Assembly: GCF_002776525.5 (NCBI RefSeq)
Contig: NC_045444.1
Coordinates: forward strand, 29,247,853 to 29,311,852
Length of the DNA stretch: 64,000 bases
Direction of reading: 5' to 3'
Origin: Piliocolobus tephrosceles
Lineage: Eukaryota > Chordata > Mammalia > Primates > Cercopithecidae
Part shown: piece after piece, positions 33,208 through 44,835 of the stretch
Layout: every line of letters starts with the position of its first letter
Position numbering within the stretch: position 1 is the first letter of the stretch
Program-made: the position numbers and the translations under genes
The notes under the pieces: model-generated
What the model saw: the letters and a program-made list of their open reading frames with translations, nothing else
What the model was told of the DNA's origin: nothing
Database searches by the model: none

Positions 33208-35820
33208 AAAAAAATTCAAGCCTAAAATTGGGATTCCCACATGTGAAAAATATATATGTGTATGCATGTTAAGCCATTTTAGTCCTAGTCCTCATTTTAA
33301 ATATCTCAATAGTTCTTAATAAATTATATTCACTTTATAGCACATACTTTTATCTGAGTATGTCAATAGCAACTCAGGCCCCTTCTATCTGCTATCCAAA
33401 TATAGAACAAAAAGTATAGAAAACTGTATGTTGCGGGACACCCACTGCCATATAATTGCAACACCACTTCATACAGTGAGCATGTTTGGAGTAAAAGTAG
33501 TATGATTGGATGAATATGTATGATGCAAAATTCCTATTACATAGGTTTGAGATTGTTTTACATTTTTAAACAGAGCATCAAGAAATAACAGAAATGGTTA
33601 GTTGAGCAGGCAAAAATGCACTTTGGCTAATTTTGGCATAAGCTCTCCAACTCTATAAGCCAAAAGATATCTTTAAATGAAACCAACTCCTTTGATTCAA
33701 GAAAGAGAAAAGATATGCAGATTGAAAAGAACTTTTAACTCTAAGTCTACACTATCATTAAGTGTACTTAGATTTGTACCATATAATTATTATGATTGTA
33801 GCAATTAATCAACTGATTAACATGTAGGGTCAGCAGTATCCAGTGATCTTATCTTGAAGCTTGAATTAATTAATTATACTTTCTTCAACATTATTATTTT
33901 CTATTTGCATACCCAGTTTGTACAAGTTGCCCCTTATTGACAAAATGTGGTTTAGTCTCTGTACTTATCACAGCAGGTATGAGCACTCACTGAGGTACTT
34001 TTGCTCATATAAAGTCAGAATTATAAGGAAACTGAAATATTGTCCATACTTTCTGAAATAATTGTCTTTTGTTATTTTCATTATCAAATATATAAATTAT
34101 ACAAATTAATAAGATTCTTTTGAATGGTAGAGAACATAAGATCAAATAACTCTTGTCTGAGTAAGTCAAATTCAGTGATACTATTGAAGCATCATATAGT
34201 CATTGTATTATTCAGGAAATTCAGCTTATATTGCAAGAAATGCCCCAACCTGCACCTTGCAAACACATGCTTTTTTAAAAATATTTTTAAATATTTTCAA
34301 ATACATAATCTCTTTTGCAGAATCTCTTTTGCCAAGTTTTTGCAAAATGTTCAAAATTACATTATTCCCATTCGTTAGGTGAGGAAACTGAAGCAAAACA
34401 CATGAAGTGGTTTGTCCAGAGCCTCCCAGATAGCTATTCTAGCAGTAATGGAATCGAGAAGCTCTTTCACCAAATACATACTGAAGGACTTCTTCAGCAC
34501 GCACTAATGTTGAAAGTAGAAACAGTAAGATGAACAGGGCATGGTGTTGCACTCAAGAAATTCACAGTCCAGCAGGGGAAACAGACATGTGATGAGATAT
34601 TTACAAGTGCAGCACCATAATAAATGTATGAAAGGCTGCGAGAGCAGAAGGGTAAGAGTGTCAGTGCATTCTTCTATTCTATTGCTCATGGTGTTTCAAA
34701 ATGACACCCTTGATGAAGTTGTTTCATATGAAAGAAGGTGGAATGCAAAAGAAAAAAAAAGATTGTGATATGAAACCTGTTGCATATGCTAAAGCTGCTT
34801 TTTTTTTTTTTTTTTTTTTTTTTCCTCGAAGCCACTTATTAGCGGGGCCTGTCTCAGTTGGAGGCTCTGCCTTTTTTGCTTACAGACTGTCTGACGCCTT
34901 TATAAAGTGGGCCACTGCATTGTTGATTACTACACACCAGGGTGGTCTGCAAGCCACTGTTTTCTGCCATCCCACAGTGAGACAGCATCTTCTGATGTTC
35001 TGGTCTCGTATGTCCTTAGAGAACGGTTTGTGTTTCCTAAGAAGCTTAAGTCTGGATGATTTACATGTAACATTTTAAACTCCAGTTGTGTAATGCCTTG
35101 ACTGGGATTGATATATGCTGAAAACAGATTTTCAGTTCTGTATGTGACAGTTAGTATGTGTTGTGTTGTCTACCCTCATTTATCTATGAGGCCAGAGAAG
35201 AGATGTGACCCACAGTAATGAGAATCTAAAAAGCCTGTCCTCTACTGCAAAATAACATCATGCAGTAGATGCTCTGACCACATACTATAATCTCATAATC
35301 AAATGATTAAGTGCTTGTCAATCCAAATAAGATGTGTTTAATTTTGACTTAAAAAGAAAACCGAGAGCAGCAATTGGGTTAAGACATGAAACGGTCAGTT
35401 TCCTTCTGCCTGCATTGAGTTGCTTTTCTTCCACATACTCTTTTGCTTTTTTCCAAGTGAAATGGCACATTTTCTGGATGTAAGAGTTCGTCAAATGATC
35501 ACAGAAAAAAGTCAAAAAATAATTCTACTCTGTGAATGAAAAACGGATATTTGTACTTACCCTCATGAGTATTAAAAGAAAAATAATGCATGAAATTCCA
35601 TAGAAATGTGCCTATCATGCTATCCTGACTCAAACCAGGAGACCTAGAGTATGATATTGCTAATATAATACATGTGGTGGGTGTGAGTGGAAGTGTGTAT
35701 GTGAGATTTATCATTGCCATAGTGTAAAAGAGTTGAATTAGCTTCCACTTGACTAGATGAGAGCTCTTAGTTCTTATTTTGAAAGCAATCAATTGAGCAT
35801 GGTTAATTAGGATATCACCA
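33208..35820. other. unique AT-rich intron
   Basis: About 2.6 kb with an antisense MIR fragment at 34350-34475 and a run of about 25 T at 34799-34823. The 34824-35090 segment is unique and less AT-rich. No exon is recognised. Confidence 0.4.
34350..34475 (-). repeat. MIR SINE fragment, antisense
   Basis: attattcccattcgttaggtgaggaaactgaa is the classic antisense MIR core, followed by diverged text with agcctcccagatagctattc. Confidence 0.65.
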
Positions 35821-35826
35821 AGTAGT

Positions 35827-35828
35827 GA

Positions 35829-35876
<48 letters not shown>

Positions 35877-35889
35877 CAGACAGACAAAC
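35827..35889 (+). repeat. (GAAA)n then (GACA)n microsatellite
   Basis: About twelve gaaa units followed by gacagacagacaaacag. A pure purine tract on the plus strand. Confidence 0.95.
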
Positions 35890-38800
35890 AGGAAAAAAGC
35901 AAGGCACTTATTAGAAAGTATACTTTAAATCTGCTCACATTACAGTGCTGATCGAAGGATTATGGAAAGAATACACCAAAGCAGAAGTTGTTAGGTGCTT
36001 TCTGCACAAACACATTTTTCTTCAATTACAACAAATTATTATAGTTATTTTATGTGGTACTGCAAGGCTGCCTTTATGTGAATCATTGAGTTACAAACAA
36101 GGAACACATTTCAGTCCTCCAAGCAGTAATTGTAAGAGGACAAGCCAAAAAAATCCCATTTGGGGAAAAAAATTAATCTTTAATTCTGCTCTTATTCTGT
36201 CCATCAGAGCTCTTTTATCTCAATTTACAAACATACATCGCTTTATATAATGTTAAATTACAGTGAAAATTCGAAATAACTAGCAATATTAACTAGCTAT
36301 CCAAGATTTATATGCTATCATTTTATTTAAGGTATGCCTTTCACTTCAAATGTCCCAGTGTGAGAAATAAATTAACTTGTCTCATTAATATGGAAAATAA
36401 GAATGGTTTTCATATTTTCACAGACATGCCCTCTTCATTATATTTTGATGTGTATAAGACTCATTTCAAAGTAGGTCCAGAAATCTAGCAGCCCAAGAAA
36501 GCTGAGTATTAATCCTCAGAATATCAGTCCACTCAGAGGATTGACACTGCAGCGCCCAGTTTGTACCCTACGTTTACTGGTAAGCTCAATGGGAGTCCTC
36601 TTAACCCTGGGCAAGGTTGAACACTTGCATGATTTGAGGTTTGCAAACAAAAGTACAAAAGCAAAATGCACATTCTGCCCTAATGCTTAGATGGTTTCTT
36701 GTTACTCGGGTTCTGTAATTTAAACTTTAGCCTTCTTTTATGCATTAATTTAAGAGTTATTGTGCGGCAACCATTGAATGAAGCAAGTGTCCTGTAATTT
36801 GTGTGCTTGAGTGAGTGCAGAAACATACAAATGTTAAAATTTTACATGCATGCCCTAATTGTTCAAGTAACAGTATTAGCAGATATAAGTGTTAGTAGCC
36901 TACAGGGTAACTCAGATTTGAACATATATTACTTTTCCCTGCAGAAGATTCTGTTTTTATGTCAAGAATAAGAGCCATTTGCTCCTCTTCTCATTCATAA
37001 ACTCAAGAGAATAAACTTAGAGCTACATGTTGAAGCTGAACATGTTAAGTCCTTGACTATTCACGTCTACTAAATCCTTGGGCTGTTTTGTTTTTTCCTT
37101 CCCTCCCCGCACCTCCTTCTCATCCTTTGTTATAAAACTGCTTTAATTTACCTGAAAATAAGTGTGAACCCAGGTAAAAATCTAAATAATCAGAAATAAT
37201 AGCTTTAAATTTCCAAATGAAAAGAGTTGCCTTGTATCCAATATGATAGCAGAGGTTTTCACCATGCCCTGTAATCACAAATAAATTTTCCTATGATTTT
37301 TGCATAATCACAGTTTTTCCAAAGAAAATCCTTTGCTCATAAAGATGCATTGTTAGATAAACATTTCTCTATCTTCATCTCTTATTTCTATTTTTATTGT
37401 TTTTGTCATTCTGGGAGCAAACAGTAAGGCAGTCTTTGCAGTTCATCTATGTAAAAGAGGGTCATAGCTCTGTGAATATAACAAGACATAGTGCAAACCA
37501 CACTTTTAGTCTCAGACCAAGTAATTTATAAGCAAGTCAAAAGATTTCTCAGACTTTATTTTATAACCCCTAGTCAATGTACACGAGTCTTAGCATAGTC
37601 AAGGTCATAGAGAGCAAGGTATTTCCTAAAACTTGCTATATTTATCAAATACTGTAAAAAAGCAAAACCTCTTTCTCTAGCAACAAGCTTAATTTTCTCC
37701 TATCATTCATCATCATCATCATTGTCATCAATGTAACCAGTTAAGTAACCAGCATGTGGTTCTATACTTTGATGTTTTCTGAAGAAGCAACACACTGAAA
37801 GTCAGATCTCTTGTTCATTTCAAAACAGTCCTCAAATTCTCCTTTGGACAAGAAAACAAAACTTTGGAGAAATTGACATCTCAGTCCCTGGTTAGGAAGC
37901 AAATATGGAAGTGCAAAATAGCATTTTTAAACAAAACTGCTTTCCTGACCGTAACTGAATTTTCACATTGTCAGCACTTCCATTATAAACATTTTTTTTT
38001 AGTTGGGAGTTTATAACGCAAATGTAAAGATTTGCTATGGGCTAAATCTCAACCCAAGAGCAAATGTTTATACCAATTTTGAAAACAATCAGCTTGCCCA
38101 TTTGTAGTTATGCATGTGTTCATCATCTGTTATTGCTTGTCCAATGCTCTCCAACTTCTGGGAGAAAAAGCAGACATCTGGAGAGAAGAAACAATGTTTG
38201 CTCTCCAGCAGATGTAGTCTGTTTTCCACAATCATTGAATAAGGAAGGTATTGAACAAATGTGTGCCCTTTAATACAAGGAAATGAAAATGACAAGATTC
38301 TGCCTGCATGCCAATACTGTGGGAATGCTAATTGGACAGTCTATGAATTGGCCACTTTGGATGACTAGAACTCAGAGTTCTACCCATTTTACAGGTGGAA
38401 GGAACTAGTATCTAACATGAATGACAGCAGTGAAATACTTTCTCTTATAAAGTACATTACACTTTAGGGACTGCCAGAGTAAGTAAAGAATAACCACTTC
38501 ATTAAAAACTATGTTTTACCACAAATATTTAATATTTTCCAAAATTTTATAAATTATTTCTTGTCTTCCAGTTTCATGTTGTTGGAGTTTTTGTCTTCTT
38601 TTAAACTCAGTCAGTAAACTAAGTAGTCAATTAGTACCCCAGGGGGAAAAAATAACTAAAAAATGTTATCTAGCTATATATCCTGTTGCGCTGAGAGATA
38701 GATGCTGGGACTATGTGGATTTGTTTTCTCCAAAACGATATAACATTTCGGTTTTCTTTGGTGAAGTGTCTATTTTTATTACCTACCTGAGGTGGCACCA

Positions 38801-39834
38801 TCATTATTCAAATGGCAAGAATGCTTTACCAAGAAAAGAGTGGGTTGGGAAGTGATTTAAATTCTCCTGCTTCAGGCGCTAATGAGTTCCACCACATCAA
38901 ACAAGTCATGTGTCCTCTCAGATCTGTAGTTTGCCTCTTTAAAATGGGATTATTAAGTAATCTGTAATCATCTTTTCTGGCTCAAAATGTGATGGTTTTA
39001 TGGTGCTATACCTTACAGTACCTTCTTGGATGTTTGCAGTTCCTTAGTGAACCAAGTCTTTCATCTGATTTTCCCATAGTCTTGGGAACTGCACCCACTA
39101 AGTATTCTCAAAGTTAGGAGCATAGCTAAATGAAGGAGACACGAAAGCACCTTTGCCTTGTTTTGAGGACGGGAAAATTGAAGGTTTTTATACGTGGCAA
39201 ATCCTGATTGATTGTCAATACAATTCATTTGGTATTGCTGGGGTTTCTGTAGTACGTATTGAGGATGATGAAATTAAATTCTGGGTTTAATTTGTCATAT
39301 CTATATGGTGGCAGTTAACATACCTCCCTATTTGTTAAGTTTTGAAATGTGTTATTTTATTACTAAAACCCTTACAGTAAAATATGATCTTCAAAATTAA
39401 CTCCAGGGTGTGATTACATAGCACTCATCTCATGGTTCATTTTCACCCAAATCAGCACCATAGGTTGTGCATTTTTGCTATGCTAGAGATACATTCCCAC
39501 GGTGTTCTAGAGGACTCCTGGAGGAAACTCCTGTATCTCTATGCACTAAGTACACTGTTCATACATAAGACTGTCAATTACTTATATCTTGTGATCAACA
39601 GAAAAAGTGCACTGCAATGAATTCACTAAAATATAGGTTTCCTAGTCTTAGCCAGAATAAAAATCAGGGAGCATTTAAGTTTGTTTGCTCTTGTTATGTG
39701 TTCATTTTCAATAAAAGCTATAGTAATATAAAGGTAAAATTGTGCTGTATTGCGGTGATTCATACAGATTTTTTCACCAAAATTACGAGCACAACTTTCA
39801 CACCCAAAGGTTTCCCCATGCCTTTTCATAATTT
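35890..39834. other. longest repeat-poor stretch of the window
   Basis: Nearly 4 kb without a clear transposon. It contains a short (CAT)n stretch (37703-37735) and one 24-base match, at 38752-38775, to L1 text at 40722-40745. Reading frames at 38064-38273 and 39617-39913 show no protein features. Confidence 0.4.
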
Positions 39835-39885
39835 CATTCCTCCACTCCCTGGTCCCTGCCCCATAGAAAATGATTTGCTTTTTTT

Positions 39886-40183
39886 GGCCGGGCGCGGTGG
39901 CTCAAGCCTGTAATCCCAGCACTTTGGGAGGCCGAGACGGGCGGATGACGAGGTCAGGAGATCGAGACCATCCTGGCTAACACGGTGAAACCGCATCTCT
40001 ACTAAAAAATACAAAAAACTAGCCGGGTGAGGTGGCAGGCGCCTGTAGTCCCAGCTACTCCGGAGGCTGAGGCAGGAGAATGGCGTGAACCCGGGAGGCG
40101 GAGCTTGCAGTGAGCTGAGATCCGGCCACCGCACTCCAGCCCAGGCGACAGAGCGAGACTCCGTCTCAAAAAAAAAAAAAGAA
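39886..40183 (+). mobile_element. young AluY, sense, with 21-bp target duplication
   Basis: Full-length Alu from ggccgggcgcggtggctcaa to an A tail ending near 40183. Flanking copies of agaaaatgatttgctt plus five T (39865-39885 and 40184-40204) form a perfect target duplication. Variants include ctcaagcctg, aaaaaatacaaaaaact, gtgaggtggc and gatccggccac. Low divergence makes it the youngest repeat here. Confidence 0.97.
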
Positions 40184-41055
40184 AGAAAATGATTTGCTTT
40201 TTTTTTCCGGTTTATTTTGCGTAGAACAATTTATTTTAAATTTCATTAATGCTGTTGTTGTGTATCAAGTGATTTTATTGCTAAGTAGCATTACACTGTA
40301 TGGATACAATAAAATTTGCTTATGATTTTATTTACTTGTTGATAGACATTTGGAGTGGTCAGTTTGGGGTTATTTACAAATGAAGCTGCAATGAATACTT
40401 GGGCATAAGCCTTTATATGAACATATGCTTTCATTTCTCTTGCATAAATACCTAGGAGTGGAATGACTGGGTCATATGGTAGAGGTATATTTAACTTTAT
40501 AATTAGCTACCAAACTGTACTGCAGAGTAACTATATCATTTTTCATTCCTACCAGCAGTATAGGAGATATGCATTTCCTCCACATCCTCATTAACACTCA
40601 GGATGGTCAGTTAATTTTAGCCATTTAAGTAGGTTTGTAGAGGTGTTACACTGTGGTTTGTATTTCCATTTCCCTAATGGTAATATTGGGCATCTTTTCA
40701 TGCTGATTTGCTATCTTCATGTTTTCTTTGGTGAAGTGTCTATTAAAATATTTTGTCCATTTTTATTAGGTTTTTACGTTTTCTGATTATAGAGTTTTCA
40801 CCATTATTTATATCTTCTGCATATGGTGGAAATACCATCCTTTCTCTTCTCCGTCATCTTTGCATTTTTATCAGATGTCGATTGTCCATGTAAGCAGAGG
40901 TTTATTTTGAGGCTATCCACTTTGGGTCATTGATCTATATATCTAACTCAATGCCAGAACCACACTTTCTTTATTAGTGTAATTTTTATATAAGTTTGAA
41001 AGTCAGATAGTTCTTTACTTTTTTCTTATTCAAACTTGTTTTTGCTATTCTAGGT

Positions 41056-41065
41056 CAAGGGTCAG

Positions 41066-41099
<34 letters not shown>

Positions 41100-41294
41100 C
41101 CTGTGAAGGGACAGAGAGTTGATATTTTAGGGCTTGTAGGACATATGGTTTCTTTTTGTAAGTACTCAGTTCTACACTTTTGTGCAAAAAACAGCCTTAG
41201 GCAATATGATGCGACTGTGTTCCTGTGAAGCTTTATTTACAAAAGAAGGCAACAAGCTGGAAGTATACTGCAGGTCATAGTTTGCTGGCATTTG
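41056..41294 (+). mobile_element. hAT-Charlie-type DNA element nested in L1M
   Basis: Left end caagggtcagca and right end agtttgctggcatttg are imperfect inverted repeats. Internal text (gatattttagggcttgtagg, gtgaagctttatttacaaaa) matches a common nonautonomous hAT element whose exact name I am not sure of. Flanks ttctaggt (41048-41055) and ttctaagt (41295-41302) are an 8-bp duplication with one change, as expected for hAT. Confidence 0.85.
41068..41099 (+). repeat. poly(T) run, 32 nt, inside the hAT element
   Basis: Thirty-two uninterrupted T just inside the left inverted repeat. The element normally has a short T-rich stretch here, so this is an expansion. Confidence 0.95.
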
Positions 41295-42609
41295 TTCTAA
41301 GTCCTTTGCATTTCCACATTAACTTTAGAATCATCTTGCTAACTTACATATATTTTTAAAAGCTTGCCAAAATTTTAATTGGCTTTCTATTACACCTATA
41401 GATTAATATGGGTGCAATTGACATTTTCATAATATAGGGTTTTCCAACCAAAGAACAAGTTATATCTCATTATTTAATGAGGTCTTCTTTAATTTTTCAC
41501 AACAGTGTTTTACAATTTTAATTACACATACCTTTGGTCATATTTATCCCTGAGTATTTCATATTTTTAATTCTATTATAAATTGTATTCTTATTTCATT
41601 TTCTGCTTGTTTGATGCTACTATACAGAATTGTAACTGGTTTTGTATTTTGTTTTATACTCTGCAACATTGCAATACTCAGTTATTGGTTCTGATAGGTT
41701 TTTGGTAGAGCATCAGATGTTCTACATAGAAGATTACGTGATCCTTGGATTAAAACAATAATATTTTTTGGCTTTCTAGCTGGATACATTTTTTTCTTGC
41801 CTTATGGCATTGGCTAAATCTCCAGTACCATGTTAAGTAGAAATGAGGAGAGCAGACATCTCTGTCCTGTTCTTTTCTTTAGATGGAAAGCATTCAATCT
41901 TTCATTATTAAGTATGATGCTAGTTTTAGGTTTTTCCTTCTCATCTGTCCTGAGTTTGCTGAGAGTTTTTAATCACAAATAGGTGCTGGATTTTCTCAGA
42001 AGTTTTTCTGGCGTCTACTGAGATGAACATGAGGTTTCTCTTTTCTAGTTTGTTAATACAATAATTACAATGATAGATTTTTAAAATGCTAAATCAAAAC
42101 CACATTCCCAGTACAAACCCACTTGGTCATGATATGTTCATTTTTGAGTTTCATTAAAATTTTGTTTAGAATTTTCATATCTATATTTATAAAGCATATT
42201 AGTCTGAATGATTTTTTCCACCTTATATCTTTGTATGGTTTTGGTATCAGGACAATGCTGGCCCTAATTGAATGAGCTACAAAGCACCATCTTCTTCAAT
42301 TTTGTGAAAAAATTTTAACTAGAAATTCAATTTCTGTAATAGAGACAGGGATGTTCCTAATTTCAAGGAATTTCTCCATTTCATCTATTTTGCTAGATAT
42401 ATTGGCATAAGTTTGTTCATAATATTTTCTTATCATTCTTTTATTATCTATGGAATAATGATGTCATCTCCCTCATTCCTGACTTTAGCCTCAAAGGGAA
42501 GGAGAATACAAATATTTAAGGAACTGATTGAAATTTAACAAACATGAAATAAAAGAGAAGAGAAATAAGTCTTCCTGAAGGAATACTACCTGCACCCCAT
42601 ACTGGGTCA

Positions 42610-42800
42610 GCATCCCTTATCACCAGTCCTTTTCCTCATTGATAGCACTTTTCTTAATTTTGTTTGTATAGTTTGGTATGACTAGCCATTTAATTCCTGT
42701 TTTGTTTGTTTCCATAGTGCCAGAACAGGGCACAGTACCTGGCATATAATAGCTGCCAAAAGTTATTCTTCTACTGTTTTACTGGGTTATGAATGAATTA
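42610..42800 (+). repeat. L2 LINE 3' end, sense
   Basis: gtttgtttccatagtgccag, gggcacagtacctggcatat, aatagctgcc and ggttatgaatgaattag give the L2 terminus. Confidence 0.6.
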
Positions 42801-42875
42801 GTGTAGTCACTTCCCAGATTCTGGAAGTTTTTCTACTAAGTTTTTATCCTGAAGGCAATTAAAATCCACTGAGGA

Positions 42876-43176
42876 TTTTTTTTTTTTTTTTTTGGAGACA
42901 GAGTCTTGCTCTGTCGCCCAGGCTGGAGTGCAGTGGCACGATCTTGGCTCATTGCAAGCTCTGCCTCCCAGGTTCACACCATTCTCCTGTCTCAGCCCCC
43001 TAAATAGCTGGGACTACAGGCACCCCCTACCACACCTGGCTAATATTTTTGTATTTTTAGTAGAGACGGGGTTTCACCATGTTGGCCAGGATGGTCTCGA
43101 TCTCCTGACCTTGTGATCCGCCTGCCTCGGCCTCCCAAAGTGCTGGGATTACAGGCGTGAGCCACTGTGCCCAGCC
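42876..43176 (-). mobile_element. AluY-like, antisense
   Basis: T tail at 42876-42894, then ggagacagagtcttgctctg and a full antisense dimer to gtgcccagcc. The flanks ccactgaggattttt (from about 42866) and tgctgaggatttta (from about 43179) form an imperfect target duplication. Tandem use of ctgaccttgtgatccgcctg fits AluY. Confidence 0.93.
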
Positions 43177-43814
43177 TCTGCTGAGGATTTTAAACAAGTA
43201 TATGACATGATTAGATTTGAAATATAACATGTATATTTAGAGAATGCAAGAGGGCAAACAAAAGAAGACTGGGGCTAGGGAGTCAGTGAAGAAGCTATTG
43301 GTTATTTAAGCAATATTCAGGGAGTAGAAATTTTAGAATTTGTTGGCCAATGACCATCAACAGTAGAGAATAGGGAAATTAGATCTAGGCATTGAGAGAA
43401 AAACACAGAACAGATTCTCAGAATTATGGTTTGGAAGATTTGTTGGAGTGTGGTGTCATTACATAAATTTTAAAATAATGGTATAAGAGAACACTTTATA
43501 TTTCAAAATGACAAGTGCCCAGTTTGTTACCTATGTAAATTGGCTCTTTGATTATTTCATCCCTGCAATCATTCTCAATGAGGTCACTATAGCTTACTTC
43601 AAAAAGGAGTTGAGAAAAGCATAATATACTTAGGTTTGTGATAATGTTTCATTATCAGGTATAGAACTGATTCAGCCAAATCACTACAATGGATTTATGT
43701 AAGTGAATTTTGCAAAAAGTGAAAAAGCCCTTTAAATATGAACTTTTTTGATATTACTTTTTGTATAGAAATCGTGCTAAAATGCATCACATACTTCCCT
43801 AAAGTATTTTCAGA

Positions 43815-43950
43815 TTTTGCCAGTCACTCTGAGAATAGATATTCTAAGCATCCTCATTTATCCAATTAATAAATTGAGACTCAAAAAGGTTGACATTTCT
43901 AGGGTCACCATTTTGAACTGTCAGTCTCAAACCCAAGTATTTTTATTCCA
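43815..43950 (-). repeat. MIR SINE fragment, antisense
   Basis: catcctcatttatccaatta, ttgagactcaaaaaggttga and tcagtctcaaacccaagtat match antisense MIR. Confidence 0.6.
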
Positions 43951-44081
43951 AATCTGGCTTCTTTCCCCCTTACTAAACTTACTCTATGTATATTGTGATA
44001 TTATCTGTTAATGTTCTCATGAATATGTGGAAATTAATTATAAAGACAAAAGAACAACCAAAAGTTAAAATATGACCTGAA

Positions 44082-44297
44082 AGGGTGAGGAGGCAAGGGG
44101 ATTACTTGGGACAAGGAGTTTAAGATTAGCCTGGGCAACAAAGCAAGACCTGTCTCTAAAAAATGAACAAGAATTGGCTGGGTGTGGTGGCATACATCTG
44201 TATTCCCAGCTACTCTGGAGGCTAAGGTGGGAGGACTGCTTGAGCCCAGGAGTTTGAGACCAGCCTGGGCGATATAGCAAGACTCTCCATCAAAAAA
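44082..44297 (+). mobile_element. AluJ-like, sense, 5' truncated and internally rearranged
   Basis: Starts inside the left arm (gcaaggggattacttgggac), passes a middle A-rich linker, then a right arm (ggctgggtgtggtggcatac) that ends as gaccagcctgggcgatatag, joining left-arm-like text to the tail. The normal right-arm end is missing. Confidence 0.8.
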
Positions 44298-44365
44298 TGT
44301 TAAAATATGAATTCTGATAAACTAATGGCAAAGATAATAACTTATTTCCCTAGGGCAGCATTTTT

Positions 44366-44567
44366 TCCCTTAAGTTATTGTGGTACAGGTGGTATTTGGT
44401 TACATGAGTAAGTTTATATGTTACATGTACACGAGTAAGTTTAGTGGTGAGATTTGGGTGCACCCATCTCCTGAGCAGTATACACTGCACCATATCTGTA
44501 GTCTTCTATCCCTCGACCCCCTCCCACTCTTCCCCTCAAATCCCCAAAGTCCATTGCATCATTCTTA
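44366..44567 (-). mobile_element. short L1 3' end, antisense, with 14-bp target duplication
   Basis: About 200 bp of antisense L1 3' UTR: ttggttacatgagtaagttt, gcacccatctcctgagcagt, ctatccctcgaccccctccc and ccaaagtccattgcatcatt. Flanking agggcagcattttt at 44352-44365 and 44568-44581 is a perfect duplication, so this is one severely 5'-truncated insertion. Confidence 0.93.
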
Positions 44568-44596
44568 AGGGCAGCATTTTTCAATGAGGAAGTAAA

Positions 44597-44835
44597 ACAT
44601 GGTGTTATGGAGAGAATATGAACCTTAAAGTCAGGTAAATGGGTTCAAATTTGGGCCCTACCATATACTGCCAGACACTATGTGGTAATCAACAGGATTT
44701 CAACACATCAATTTTCTCATCTTTAGAATGAATCTGTTATCTAACTGATAGGATTATTTTAAGTATTAATATCTTTCGATGTGTAATTTCTAGCATGAAG
44801 CCTGGCACTGTTAAATGTTAGTTTTCCTTTCTTCC
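44597..44835 (+). repeat. MIR SINE, sense
   Basis: catggtgttatggagagaat, gggttcaaatttgggcccta, caattttctcatctttagaa, and gcatgaagcctggcactgtt follow the full MIR order. It was the insertion site neighbour of the short L1. Confidence 0.8.

Larger units (their letters stand above)
39835..42487 (-). mobile_element. old L1 (L1M), antisense, split by AluY and a hAT element
   Basis: Antisense L1: atttggagtggtcagtttgg, gggcataagcctttatatga, cctaggagtggaatgactgg (3' side), then aattggctttctattacacc, ctgatttctcagaag-type ORF2 text, gacatctctgtcctgttctt, aatgctggccctaattgaat and ggaatttctccatttcatct (RT region). It is interrupted at 39886-40183 and 41056-41294. Many stops; no coding potential. Confidence 0.88.

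Noticed and set aside
33049..33272. Threonine-histidine and cysteine-valine repeat proteins on both strands
   Set aside because: They are translations of the TG microsatellite. The same applies to frames at 11176, 24324, 45915 and 62821.
38752..38775. 24-base match to L1 text at 40722-40745
   Set aside because: The flanking DNA does not match L1, so it is either chance or a trace too short to call.
39826..40134. 102-codon open frame on the minus strand
   Set aside because: It is the antisense of the AluY, giving the usual Alu-derived peptide (SCLSLRSSWDYRR).
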